Source of the DNA: Garcia nutans
Taxonomy: Eukaryota > Streptophyta > Magnoliopsida > Malpighiales > Euphorbiaceae
Direction: 5' to 3'
NCBI GenBank assembly: GCA_947685225.1
Contig: CANTUV010000009.1
Location: forward strand, 4,960,001-5,024,000
DNA: 64,000 nt
Shown here: positions 34,611-47,100 of the stretch, piece after piece
How the letters are laid out: each line of letters starts with the position of its first letter
How positions within the stretch are numbered: position 1 is the stretch's first letter
Translations under genes and position numbers: made by a program
The notes under the pieces: model-generated
Seen by the model: only the letters and a program-made list of their open reading frames with translations
What the model was told of the DNA's origin: nothing
Databases searched by the model: none

Positions 34611-36320
34611 TAAAATATGAGAAAATGATAAAAATAACTTAATTTTAGTGGAGTCATAATAATTATTATTTTTTGCACTGGTTAATGAAGAAATTAAAAT
34701 AATTTTATTTTAATTGATTAAAAAGGGACTCAGAAATTAAATTATTTAATAAAGTTAAGAAGAATTCTATTAATATAATGATATTATTATTTGTATGATT
34801 ATAAATGAAATATGTAAAATTGAGAATAAATTTATCAATTAGGCATTTTTCCCAACAATAATTGAAGCCTCAACTTGAATAAGTAGCTACTTTGAAATTC
34901 ACACATTTTTAGTACAAGCCTTTAAAACAGTATAAATAATGATGGGAGAAAGAATCTAGAAAAAAAATTAATAAATTAATTTCTAAAAAAAAGTACAAAT
35001 TAGTTAAATATATAAAATTAATAAACCATTTTTCAAGTTTGGAAGATTGATGGTATTGCGACATTAAAAAAGGTTTCACAATCAATAAGAAAGGGTTGCT
35101 TCAAGGACCCAACTAAAACATAGGATAAAATTCATCCTATATTGCAAAGAGTAGAAACATTATGAAAAGAGCCATCCTGACAGCCTCCCAATCACTTTAG
35201 TTTTGTAAATAACTTAGGTGCAACCTGTATCCACAAATGCCAAATTCAGCTAATGAAGCATATTGCAGTCAAGTTAGAAATATCTCTATGCCTTTAGTGA
35301 ATACGTACCAATAATCAAAATACTGTCCTGTGCAATGTTTGTGCTCACTTTCATCACCTTTAATTGTCTTAACGCATGCCAGTAACAAGTGAATTGAATT
35401 ACACATTCAGCTAATATATTATACTAGACACCAACTCCCACATCAATCTCAGTCCAAAAAAAAACTGTCACATCAATCAAAATATTTTTATCACATACTT
35501 TCATGATAATCTCTATTACAGGCAAAACATGGTCCCTTTTTATTCCCATATTTTAGGTATCCAGGATATATTAGTTCACCAGAAGTATCATGGGCACATA
35601 AATTAATTGCAAATGATATATGTATCCAATGAAAAAATATATGTTACAACTTTGTTAAAGCTAAAGAAAATGACATATGAAAACTATAAAATATGAGACA
35701 AAACAGAGTAAACTACTTGCTCTGTTTCCATTGACACACGAATAATTGATAATCCCAACACCAAAACTACACATCATTAATAATCGACAACTCATTTAAC
35801 TAAGATAAAATTCAATGAAATTAAAACTCACAATTGAAAATTCTATAAAATTAAAGTTCGGTACTTAATGATGTAATTTTAAAATTCATTAATTACTATT
35901 TATTTATAATATTTTTTTAATATATATAACTTATTTAACTATACAATGAAACTTATCCAAATAATATAGTTTTATGTATATACACGTCTGTTGGTTTCCT
36001 TGACTAATTTTATATTGCTCTTTTATATTATTTGTCGCATCTGCAACGTCAAATTTTATTTTATTTATCTTTTGCAAGACTCCTCAGCAAAATTAGTTTG
36101 GCATTGAGTTTTAAATCCGGTTTCTAAATTGTGTTTTTTTATTTTTTATTTAATAAATTATAGTTTTAAAAATAAAAATTTCAAAATTATAATTTATTAA
36201 ACTTTAAAATTTTCAAATACACTTTACAAAAAAAATATAATATATTAGCCATAAGTTAATTAATTAAAAAATAGTATAATTTAAAAGAAAAACTACTGCT
36301 ATAATCCACCACGAATATAA
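34611..36320. other. AT-rich intergenic DNA, unclassified
   Basis: A GC-richer patch at 35040-35560 reads like remnants of a transcribed or LINE-derived sequence, but no domain could be recognised on either strand. The rest is AT-rich with T and A runs. Confidence 0.5.
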
Positions 36321-36490
36321 AAATTGGTAAGCATGGGGAGTATATTAATGAGATTGCAAGTTTAAATCACGGATTTATAACAAATACATCAAAAGCGTAA
36401 AACACTATGTATATTACGTGTGGAGTCTTTTTATAAGTCCATATTTAAGTGGGGGCCCTAACAGTAGATTGTTGGGCTAACGCCCTCGAG
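36321..36490 (+). mobile_element. Candidate tRNA-derived SINE remnant
   Basis: TGGTAAGCATGGG (36325-36337) resembles a pol III A box, and GCAAGTTTAAATC (36356-36368) a B box, at a spacing of about 31 bp as in plant SINEs. The following body includes GGGCTAACGCCCTCGAGG. No poly(A)-like tail or target duplication was confirmed, so this is tentative. Confidence 0.3.
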
Positions 36491-38460
36491 GTTTAACTTG
36501 CTTGATGGTTGATATCTATTCCAAATGAGTGTGGCTGATGTCCTACTAAACAAGAATTCCTCGTTACAAAAACAAAAAACAATTGCCGTAAGGAATAATA
36601 ATTTTATAGTAGTTTAGTATATATAATTTATATAATTTATTGACATACGCTAACTGAATCAAATAAAAACCTGATTTTCCATATAATATAGGAACACCCA
36701 AATAAAAACCAATATCAGTTGTAAGGCAAAATCCAAATGCAATAGACATTTGATTTGCCACTTCAGTGTTCACATTGTTCGAAATATAAAGCAATGTTAT
36801 CTCCTTGTCTACCACCTGTCCCGAGCACTTATAAAAATCATCCAATACTCCAGATATGGCTTCAACTTGATCAACACTGCATTATGTAAAAAGAATCAGA
36901 TCATTAGCGAAAAATAATTGAGAAAGCTTTGAATCATGATGACTTAAATGAATTGATTTTCACTTCCCCTCATCCACAGCTTTAGAAATGCCATGAGACA
37001 ATCTTTCCATACAAATCACAAACAAAGTAAGGTAATAAAGGGTCGCCCTATCGAACGCCACTGGAGCCCAAAAATTCCCGAGTCAAGCCATCATTCCATA
37101 TAATGTGAGTACTATTTTTGGCTCCAATGGGAAACTGACATCCAGAAGACTATCGACAAAATCCTATCTCAATTTATCATATGCCTTTTCAAAGGCCACT
37201 TTAAAAGCCACTTTTTATCATCAACATGCCCTTCCTACTCTTTGAAGTTCACATTGAAAGAGCCACCTCTTGGACAATTAAAATATTATATGAAATTTGC
37301 CTTCCTAGAATAAAACTACTCACTAATATATGTCAAACATGGCTTAATCCTATTAGTAATGACCTACATCAGAACTTTGTATAAAACTAGGAGAAGACTA
37401 ATTGGCCTAAAATTATTAATTGAAGCCAATTTGTCTTTCTTGAGAATGAGAACAATCAAAGTCTTACATAGAAACAGATCAACCTCTTTGCCATGAAAGA
37501 TATGTTGACCAAAACAAACTAAAGATGCCTTAGTTATAGCCCAATATTCTTGGAAAAATATTGGGTTAAACCCATCAACTGTGGATTTGAAAGGTTTCAT
37601 GCTAAATACAGTCTCATGAATCACTTTTTTATCTACTAAAGTTATAAAACAATCAAAATGGACAACTTGGATATGGGAATATTTATTTCGAATTGGGTAA
37701 AGTTGAGCCACCTGATTATTATCCTTAAAGAGCCTTCAAAATAATCAACTGCAACTTGCTTCATCATAGCTTGATCTATGCACCACGTACCATATGAAAG
37801 AAGCGGGTACTTATCTCATTTTTTGTGCACCTCATTTTAACTTTAGAATGAAAGAATGTCGTATTTTTGTTACTCACCACCAACCAATCCAATCTGAATG
37901 AGCTTTCCGCTTCCAATACACTTCTTCTTGCAATAGGATATTATCAAGTTCCATTCTAAGATTATTATCCAAACCAGCTAGGAAATTAGAATGACGAGAT
38001 TCAAGGTACTTTTCAATCGCAAATAAACGGGCTAGAATTTTCTTTTTACAAGTAGCAATGCTCACAATAACATCCTTATTTCATAGGAGAGCAACCGATA
38101 CAAAAGCTTGTATGGCTTGAGAAATATTACACTCCTCAACCCATGTTTGTTCTACAAAATGTAAAAACTCCCCATGCAAGACCCAAGCTGCATTAAGACT
38201 AAAATGCTTGAGACCCTATGTACCTAGTATATATTGTAAACTGAGAATTATAGGTTTATGATAAAAAAATTTATAAGAAGATGATGGATAATATACTCAT
38301 TAATTGTATCATGGCATATTATGTTACACATACACGATAAATCCTTTCCATAATTATTCTCCTTTTCCATGTAAATTTTAGACCCGATAATCCCATATAA
38401 AAAAAATTAAGATCTTTAATGAGCTAGAAAAAATTATTACAAGGCTTACTTTCTCTAATT

Positions 38461-38477
38461 CCCCCCCCCCTCCCCCC
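38461..38477. repeat. Poly(C) tract
   Basis: Ten C, one T, six C, in a region that is otherwise AT-rich. Confidence 0.9.
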
Positions 38478-39825
38478 AATTTTTTCATAATGAAAAAGAA
38501 AATAGTTAAAGTCATCCATACTGATCTAAGCATGTTGAATATTGTCTGCTAAACAACATAAACAATTCCACAAAAAAAGGTGATTTTTTTTTGTTCGGGC
38601 TTGCATACATAACTATGAACATAAAAGGAGTTAAGTTGATAGCACTTACTGACAAATGAATCATTTGATAATTATACACCAATATTCTGACGTCAACCAC
38701 CGACCTCCTAAGAACCCAAATGCCGCCAACATACCCTTAAGATTCAACTCTAAAGGAATTATCAAAACCTAACCTTTTAATCACATGTTCAACTTGTACG
38801 CCACTGGTTCTATGCTCCATCATAACCAAAATTGATAATTTATGAACAAAAACCAAGCTTCTTAAATAAGAAGAGAACCACTTTTTAACTGCCCCTTGGC
38901 AGTTCTAAGCTAATATGTTTATATATGAAAGAAAGGAAAATAAAATAGACAATAACTAGCTTAATTATCAAAAAATCTAGTCTTAGCTTGACTTACTTCT
39001 TTACTAGAAGTACCTTATTTTCTACCCACAACCCTTGCCAATTTCTTTTTTGGACTGATCGAATCTAGTAGAATACTATATTGATCTCCTCCTCCATCAG
39101 GTGGTCATGCCTGTGAAAGAGGAGCTGACCTCTTATCCTAAGCCATAACAATCTGATTATCAGACTTACTTTTATAAGGATATGAGATAGAAATTGCTTT
39201 GTGAGCATATTGATCAAGAATCTGCATAACTAAATTGGTCTCATGATTAAACTAATAATTCAATTCTTTCATATCCTGGACCATGTTTTGATTATCATAA
39301 AGGGCTAATGCTTGGACCCCCAACATCATCCATGACATCTACACCCAAGTGAACTAGATTGTCCTCCTACACCATTGGCACAAGTTCTACTATCATACTA
39401 GAGCCTCCACAACTTGACTCACCCACCTCCAAGTGTTTATTATTACATACAAATAGAGCATTAGTGATCATATTTGAGGGAGCACAATAGCTCCTACTAA
39501 AGTTTCCGGTTTATTCAAAAATTCCCCTACAATTATAAACTCTCCATGAGTTTTATCCTCTAAATGCCTATTGTCCATAACCTCTTCATCATGTAGAACA
39601 ACAAATCGAGAACCCAAGTTCTTATTCTGTGTATTATCTGCCACATTATCCTATTTGACATTGGGTTTCGTATGGTCCGTTTAGCCAATATCTAAGGACT
39701 AAACTTCTCCGTGGCAAACCCAATTGCCTTATTGCCTGTAGTCAAACCTCCCATGTCTCTGGAACTCACATTAACTGTACCAGCATATGAATTATCAACC
39801 ACACCACATTTGTGATTAATTGAGT

Positions 39826-41455
39826 CTAAATTTTTTTTAAAGGGTCAATTTGTACATTTGCAAAAATATTAGGAGCTTATTTATACTTTCTCGTAAGATC
39901 AAATATTAAGCATTAAGTATGAGGGCCTTTATACTTAATGTATAATATTTGATCTTAGGAGAAGTTATAAATAAACTCCTAATATTTTAACGAAAGAACA
40001 TATTGACTCTTAAAAAATATTTAGACTCAATTAAGTACAAATTTTACTCAAACTACATATTTAGGCCCCTTTTTAACAGAACATCAATAACACCATTGAA
40101 AAAAATCGATTCTTGAATATTAAATGTTAAGAAATTAATAATAAATAATTAAAAAATTAAACTTAGAATAAAAAATTAAAAACTAAAAAAAATCTAAATT
40201 CTTTCTTTCCTCCATTTTTTATGCAACCAAGCAAACCTAACCCATATAGGGAAAAAATTCAATTTCTTTACTTTTCTTTCATTTTCTCAGCAGCCAAACA
40301 TTCATTTTCTAAAAAAAATTACTTTACCATTTCTAATTTGCTATTTGAAAAATAGAAATTATAAATCCTAAATCCTAAATAATCAACACATAAAAAAAAA
40401 ACTCTTCGTCTTCTACGAATTAAACCCAATACAATTTTAGAAGGTCAGAGACAATAACATCATGAAGGGGCATCTTCAATCAAATAAATTTTCTGATCAA
40501 TAATTTCAGAGCAGGCCAACAAATTTTGCTTCCTCCTATAATTGTACAAGTAAAAAATATTTTTTGAATTAAACCAAGAAAGGCAAAACTATGACAATAA
40601 ATGAAAATTCTTCTCTATTGATTTAATGAACTAAAAAAAAAGAACAAAATTCCATTTTATTCATTTAATCAATATAAAAATATATGAATTTCAAGTAATT
40701 TAAACTAATAAATCCGAATCTAATCTTCCCATTCAAAATCCATGAAACCAAATGGAAAATTATAAAACAAAAAGAGAATTGGATGTATTAGCAAATTAGG
40801 GCATCATCATTTTATATACAACCAATTATAATAATCCACAATTATAAATAAAGAAGAATACTTTAAGTTAAAATGTAGGAAGTTCAGAAAAATCAATCTT
40901 AATATTTGAAAATCATCAGTTCAATCTTACTACTATCCGCTTGTTTGCTCTTGCCCTTCTTCCCCTTTTATTGTCATCTTCATCATCATCATCATCAACA
41001 ACAATTTTATTATTGTTTTCAAGATCTTCTTCTTGATTTGGAAAGGAAGGTAAGAGGAGAATGTATAATAAGGAGAAGTATCCATGAAGAATGGGACTGA
41101 TTGTGGATGACCCATAGATTCAATGAATGGAAATTTATAAAATTTTAATAATAATAATAATAATTACTCTTGAAGAAGAAGAAGAAGAAGGCATGCAAGT
41201 AATTGAAACCTAGATTTGGGTTTTTCTTTTTCTTTATCTTTTACATTTTAAAAGTTCTAATTTTAAATTATTCATTATTTATTATTTTTAAATTTTAATA
41301 TTCAAGAATCAGTTTTTTAACGGTGTTATTGATTTTCTGTTAGAGAGGAGCATAAATATTTATTTTGAGTAAAAATTGTGCCTAATTGAGCCTAATTTTT
41401 TTAAGGGTTAGCACAAATATTAGGGATTTATTTGTACCTTCTCTTTTGATCTTTA
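39826..41455. mobile_element. Inverted/direct repeat cluster (foldback-type DNA element) inside L1
   Basis: Three copies of a unit of about 90 bp are present. Copy a (39826-39911) and copy b (39938-40035) are inverted around a short loop, making a near-palindrome that begins ATTGAGTCTAAATTTTTT and ends in its complement. Copy c lies at 41386-41455 in the same orientation as a. Copies b and c extend into longer inverted repeats, 39946-40122 against 41281-41455 (shared CGATTCTTGAATATTAA, CAATAACACC and CTCAATTA-type blocks). The 1.15-kb core has no transposase. The structure fits a non-autonomous long-TIR element plus a related MITE. It splits L1 ORF1. No target duplication was proven. Confidence 0.6.
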
Positions 41456-42040
41456 ATCTGAATTTAGATAATAATGGTTTATGTAGATCCAATTCTACCA
41501 TCATATGAGCAAATTTGGCTCTAGTTGTTAATGACATATTATAATCGACTTTGTTCAAATGCCCTAGATTAGCACTAATGTGGTGCAAGATCCATTTTGT
41601 GATAAAAGTGAAGTGGAAATCCTGACAAACAAACCCATGCAATAACCTTAGATAAATCATCATGCTCTATATAAAATCTCGAGTGCCGCAGCTACATAGT
41701 CAAATAATGTCCCATGATATTCCATGGACCCCCCAACAAAGCATTAATATAACATTTCTTATCAAAATGGATTAAAAAAATAGTTATTATCTAGATCGAT
41801 GATCTTGTACTTAGCTTTAGGATTCCATAGGGTGTCAATACGAGAACTTAATGCCTTATAGCTGATAGTCCATGACATTAAGAAGTCAGCAAAGTTGCAG
41901 CAAGAGGAGAAGCTGCTGATGCTAACTTGAAGATGTTGTTGAGCTGGATGAATTTCATAGGTATGGTGATTAGCTCCTGATGAGTTGAATGAATTTCTTG
42001 GTTTAAGTTAGTCAAAGTGAATTGTATTGATAGTTAGTAG

Positions 42041-44182
42041 TGTGAACCCTTAATTTTATATCCAAATTAAAGTTCATATGATCACATACGGTTCCGATAA
42101 AATTGAAATCACACAAATTAAAGTTTGAATGGGCCCGAACTAGTGCAAGAAAGGTTACCGTGAACCCTCAATTTTGGACCTAAAGAAAAATTCTCAATTT
42201 TGTCACTAAAATCCAACACAACTTGAATCGCCTAAATTGGAGGCTAAATGGGCCTAAACAGCAAAAACAAGCCTCGGCGAGCGCAACGCCCTCGAACATT
42301 TGCAATGTGCACAGATGAGCATTGCTAGCATACACGATTTTTTTTTGGGTTTTTCCCTATAAATAGGTCATTTTCTCTCCAAAAAGACATCCAAAAAATC
42401 TGTGAAACTCATGCCAAAATTATTTTTCATATTCCTCTAAAAAATCTTCAAATTATTTTATTTTAATCTTATTTTACTTCGTTTATTTAATTGCTATTTG
42501 TTTAAATTAATTGACTTTTAAGAATTTATGCTTAGTCATGTTCATAAAAGTTAACTCTTCTATGAATATTATTTCAGAGTTGTAATTAATTATTTAATTT
42601 AGTTGGAGATTTTTATAAGGGTTAGAGTTAAAGATCCTATGTCCATGTCAATCTAAGATTTTAAATTTATTTTCTATTTTCTTGTTTGATAGATGTCATA
42701 AATATTAATTGCTCATGCATTATTAATTATCATTTATATATTATTTGTCATTTACAAAAATCAAATTTTTAAAAAGTTAAGATTTCTTTATACTATATAT
42801 GGAATGAATGAATTTGGATTGTAGAATTTATTTACAAATGAATTATTGTACTTAGTAAATTGTCAGTTAAAATATATAATTTAATTAAATTTCATATAAT
42901 TTTGTTTAAAATAAATTTTAAATTGAAAATTCAATTGCCCTTTTTTAAATATACCCTTAATAAATTTATTACATGCAATTGTTAAAAAAAATAATGTCAC
43001 TCTAGATAAAGTACCTAATTAAAATTACAGTTATACCATATTATTTCTCGTGCTAAAGAACAAATTATTTTATTAGATGGAATTTTGGATTTTCATTTTC
43101 AATTTTTAAGTAATTATGACTCATCGTGAAATACATTTTTTTTAAAAAATTGTTGCAAAATTTATATTATTAAAATTTAGAGACTCGTATATTATAATTT
43201 TTTTAACATAGAGACTTGAATATAAATTTGAGAATCCAATATATTTAAAAACTCTATGATACCATACATATTGAAATTCATATGACTATATGTAAATGAA
43301 AATATTATTAAAATTTATTTACATAAAATCAATGAGCTCTAATATCACCCACTTTTTTACTTCTTAATAAAATGTGCAATTTCGAAAATTGCGTGAGAAA
43401 AGAATTATGATTTTAAATTTAGTTAATAGAATTAAAATAATTTAATATCCACAAAATTCAATTTTCTTTTAAATTAAAGAGTTTTTCTTTTTGAATTTTT
43501 CCTCAAAAATAAGTATAAATTTTTAATTTTAATAATTTGCAAGTGAAAAAGCTTAAAAAAACATAAATGAAAAAAAATAACAGAGTGGAAGAAAGTGGTG
43601 TAGATTCATAGAGAGTAATTTTATAAAAAAAAATAGGTTCATTAATTTATAAAATTATTTATAAAATTTATTTAATTTAATAGAATTTAGTTTACACTAA
43701 TTGAATTCTACATATTTAAATTCATAGAATTAAAATAAATAAAAAAATTTATTTGAAACAAATAATTCTCAGAATTTAAATGAATTTAATAAAATTTTAT
43801 AAAATTCATTAATTTCAAATAGAGGGTTAAAAAAAAAATATTTTTATTAGCTAAAATTAACTTAAAAATCTTTTTCAAAATTCATCGTGATTAATTTTAG
43901 ATTATTATTTTTTTTGGGTAAAAATTATAATTTTTATAGAGTCATATAAAAATTATATTTTTATTTAATTTTTATAAAATTAAAATAATTTAAAATCACG
44001 ATTCTCCAAAGCTTTCAAAATAATGAAGGATAAATCTTTTTCAAAATAAAAAAAGTCATTATAAATTCCTGATTAAAAAATTGGATGAAGACCATATGCG
44101 ATAATATTTTTTAAAATTAAACCTAAATAAATATTTTAATTTCTTTTAACGGATTGAATTGATATTTGGGTGATGCCTCACA
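42041..44182 (+). mobile_element. Solo LTR (TGTGAACCC...CCTCACA) of a gypsy element
   Basis: 2142 bp with TG...CA ends. The host LTR copy at 45.6 kb reads GTTAATAGTTATTCAG; here the left side ends AGTAG and the right side begins AATAA before TTATTCAG. This fits a 5-bp duplication of AATAG with one mutation in each copy. CCCTATAAATAGG (about 42356) is a TATA-box-like promoter signal near a GC-richer U3 segment (about 42240-42340). The interior after 42.7 kb is AT-rich and decayed. Strand and lineage are tentative; the length fits Tat/Athila-type LTRs. Confidence 0.65.
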
Positions 44183-44388
44183 AATAATTATTCAGAAATT
44201 ATGTGTAGAATTGTGTAATAAATTCTTAGAGGAAATTGAAAGATTATAAGAATGCATTATAACAGATTATGGATTCATTCAGAAAATTTATTATAAGTTA
44301 TTTCTCTCATTCGAATCTCCCTCTTTCTCTCTCTTTCTTGTTTTCTCCTTTCTTTCTTTCTCTGTTCTCGAGTCAGAAACCTGACAGT

Positions 44389-44400
44389 TGGTATTAGAGC
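44389..44400 (+). promoter_or_regulatory. Primer-binding site (tRNA-iMet) of unit 1
   Basis: TGGTATTAGAGC starts two bases after the LTR end CTGACA. Confidence 0.8.
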
Positions 44401-45462
44401 TTTGATTAGATCCTAAAAGAATGAACATTATGATTAATTAAATGGAAGTTTGGGTCGTAGCAGATTCAGATCTTGTATTTCGACTTCAAGAAATTGTTTG
44501 TTGTTGCAATTTTAATACCACAACTCTTAGTTATATTCAATTCCAGCTGGAAGAAGAATTTAAGATAAGCTTAATGAATAGAAGGATGTTTATTTAGGAA
44601 CAAATTTTGAATTTCCTTGATAATCTGGATGCAGATAACAATAAATAACTAGGAGCTGAATAGGTTATACACGATGTTAAAGAAGTTCTTGAGAATCCAA
44701 TCTCTAACTGCAAATCTTCTTCTTTCTCTCACCCATGTTCTTCTCCTCAATGTTTTAATTCTCTTCCAGTTCAAAACTAAATTAGTTCTCTCCCCTCTCT
44801 CATCTTCTCTAAACCCACTCTTTTCTCTCTAAACACAACCGTATCTTATTCTCTTTTCTCCTCTATTTTTAATACTTCTATGGCCAATGAAAAAATTGCT
44901 GCCAAGAAAAACTTTAAATCCCATTATTAGGCCTAAATGCCAATCTACCTCCTCACCCTATAATCCCAATTTTAATTGAGCAAAGAGGTAAAGGAATTGA
45001 TCAATATCAGTAGAAAAGAATTTCGACAGCTATTAACATTGATATGCTAAAAAGAATTGCAGTGGATAATGTTGAATCTGGTAGCAAATTTGTATCTGTG
45101 ATTCAATTGGGTGTTCTTAAGGAAAATGAGTTTGAGAGGTAGAGAAGACAAAGAATTAAAGTCAAAATTCCATTCAAGAGGAATTATGCCTCGAAGGTGT
45201 TTGCAAAAATGCTAATTAGAAGGAAACAAAACTTCAACACTCTATTCAAAGAGAATTTGAAACTTGCTATTAATAAGAAGCTGTAACAAGTTTTCATTCA
45301 CTGGTTGAATATATCTGAGGTGAAAGCTACTTGGAAAGACATTGGTTTATTGAAATTTAAACTTTCATAGTATTTCCTTGAGGACAAGGAAGATTTTCAA
45401 GATTTTCAAGAGGAAGATCTTGCTCAGGAGAGTCAAGATCAAATTATTGGGCCAATAATTAT

Positions 45463-45819
45463 AGGACCAGCCCATAACATTAAGAAGTCAGCAGAGTTGT
45501 AGCAAGAGAAGAAGTTGCTACTAACATGAAGATTGTGCTGATCTAGATGAATTTCATTGGTTTAAGTTAGTCATAGTGAGTTGTATTGATAGTTAATAGT
45601 TATTCAGAATTTATGTGTGGATTGTGTAACAAATTCTTGGAGTGAATTGAAAGATTGTAAGAATACTTTGTAACAAATTATGGATTCATTCAGAAAATAC
45701 ATTACAAGCTATGTCCCTCTTATTTTTCTCTCATTCTTATCTCTTCCCTCTTTCCCTCTCTTTCTTCTTCTTCTTCTTCTTCCCCATTCTTTCTCTGTTC
45801 TTGAGTCAAGTACCTAACA
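45463..45819 (+). repeat. Shared LTR between units 1 and 2
   Basis: About 357 bp, ending AGTCAAGTACCTAACA. It serves as the 3' LTR of unit 1, yet it is followed by a fully intact PBS (45822-45834), so it is also positioned as a 5' LTR for the next internal region. Confidence 0.75.
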
Positions 45820-45821
45820 TT

Positions 45822-45834
45822 TGGTATCAGAGCC
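45822..45834 (+). promoter_or_regulatory. Primer-binding site (tRNA-iMet) of unit 2
   Basis: TGGTATCAGAGCC, a perfect match to the plant initiator-Met consensus, two bases downstream of the LTR end. Confidence 0.85.
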
Positions 45835-47100
45835 CATTAAAGATTCAAAACCTAACGCTTTCTCTAGTGTGGATGGCAAGGAAAACAGAAAAATCCAATT
45901 CCCCTCTCTTCTAGCTATTTTCCTTCTAATCTATTTTTTCTTTATTTCTTCTCTATAATTCTTCCCTTGAATTCTCCAATTGCAGCTTGAATCATAAGAT
46001 TGGAATTTCAATTGAATCATACAGAGACGTTACCTTATATATCGGCTTCAATAAATTCTTCAGACATATGATTTTAATACAAGACTATAGGTTGTATCCA
46101 ATGAATGCCACAAGAAGAATTTGGAGTGGATTTATCGCACAAGAAAACTTTCATCGAAGAAAAAATTCTCCTTTTTATTGATACCTTGGATAACAATGAT
46201 GAAGATGATGCCGGTGGATCAAAAAAGGAAATATAGAGGGGATATAAATTAAAAATGAAAACTAAAATGGAATAGTTGGAGAAATTGAAGAAAATGAAGG
46301 AAAGAAAATGGCCCAACCGATTATTATTGAGACTCCCAAATTGATAGCAAAATCAGTAAGTGTTTTGAACCATGAGAATTTTGAGGTTGATTTTGGTGAT
46401 AAAAGAAAAATCAATTACGGTAATAATCTTTGATAATGTGGTGTTTTTTAATCCACATGATAGGGAAAATTATATTAGTTTGAATGTGGTTGACACTACC
46501 ATCAATGAAAAATGGAAATCTAAGTATTATTATTGCATTGAAAGTGTTTGTGAAAATGGCAAAGTAAATTTTGGAGCTGCAGGTTTGTAGAACTTTAATG
46601 TCCATTTTATTGTGGAGGAATAGAGAAAAAGAAAGTTGGTTTTAATATGAAATATTATGGTATTCTGATTTCTAAATGGAGTATTGTTATCTTTAAGGAA
46701 TTAGAGTGGAAAAATTGAAAAAAAAAAAAAAAGGGTTAAAGAATTTTCTTACTTCTTCCTCGACGACAAGGAAGAGTTTAAGTGGAAAGGTATTATCAGG
46801 ACCCAAGACCCAAATTTGCAGTTGATGGGCTCCCACAAGTCAGCAGATGCAATGGGGGAATGAGAGAATTACTAGCTGACTGATGAAGGAAATTAGTTGT
46901 CAATTGAGCAGTTATGTGCATTTTGTTAGTTCGTTGTTATAGCTGGATAATAGATAAATAATTTGTTATTCAAATGCAAGTACACGTGAGTTACAACAAA
47001 AAAGATTTCTATATAGTGTTAAGGAGATATAATATTGGAAATCAATCAGTAATCCAAAAGAATTCCATCTTCATTATCTTTCTCTTATTCTTATTCTTCT
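45835..47100 (+). mobile_element. Second internal region and degenerate third LTR (unit 2)
   Basis: The internal part (to about 46800) parallels that of unit 1: a gag-like stretch with GATACCTTGGATAACAA near 46180 matching CCTTGATAATCTGGATG near 44615, and a terminal FFLDDKEEFK motif near 46765. From about 46815 a third LTR-like segment starts (GATGGGCTCCCACAAGTCAGCAG), with pyrimidine-rich sequence further on. It is much more diverged, and its right border was not determined. No intact enzyme coding. Confidence 0.5.

Larger units (their letters stand above)
36564..41862 (-). pseudogene. L1-type LINE remnant (ORF1, endonuclease, RT), - strand
   Basis: Read on the - strand. ORF1 DUF4283-type region from 41862 (YKALSSRIDTLW, DLDNNYFF, LLGGPWNIMGHYL) to LTTRAKFAHMMVEL near 41520 and KPLLSKFRLK near 41460. 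ORF1 C-terminal part near 39600 (LGSRFVVLHDEE). Endonuclease start at about 38890-38700 (HRTSGVQVEHVIKRLGFD, GYVGGIWVL) and YASPN near 38610. Linker near 38060-37880 (LARLFAIEKYLESR). RT near 37620-37370 (FNPIFFQEYWA, LASINNFRPISLL), KAYDKL near 37180, the RT box as FANDLILF near 36910, and FYLGVPILYG near 36690. Many stops; the RT active-site Asp is Asn. It is interrupted by the repeat cluster at 39826-41455. Confidence 0.87.
41863..45819 (+). mobile_element. Non-autonomous chromovirus-type gypsy derivative (unit 1)
   Basis: LTR, about 1.07-kb internal region, LTR. The 5' LTR (41863-44386) is split by a solo LTR; the second LTR is 45463-45819. Shared blocks include CATTAAGAAGTCAGCA, GGTTTAAGTTAGTCA and TTATGGATTCATTCAGAAAA. 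A PBS follows the first LTR. The internal part keeps a gag-like start and, near 45270-45410, a decayed chromodomain-type C-terminus (VKATWKDIGLL, YFLEDKEDF), with all enzymes missing. It lies directly against L1 ORF1 coding at 41862, so it probably inserted into that LINE. The lineage (Reina-like) is inferred from the C-terminal motif and LTR size. Confidence 0.65.

Noticed and set aside
40906..41115. Small protein with a His or Met run (trinucleotide CAT repeat)
   Set aside because: Both strands are open only because of the CAT/GAT microsatellite. The more plausible gene-like reading needs a frame change and is mentioned only as possible captured DNA.
45711..45914. Phe/Ser-rich 67-codon open frame
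   Set aside because: It is the pyrimidine-rich end of an LTR running across the primer-binding site, not a gene.
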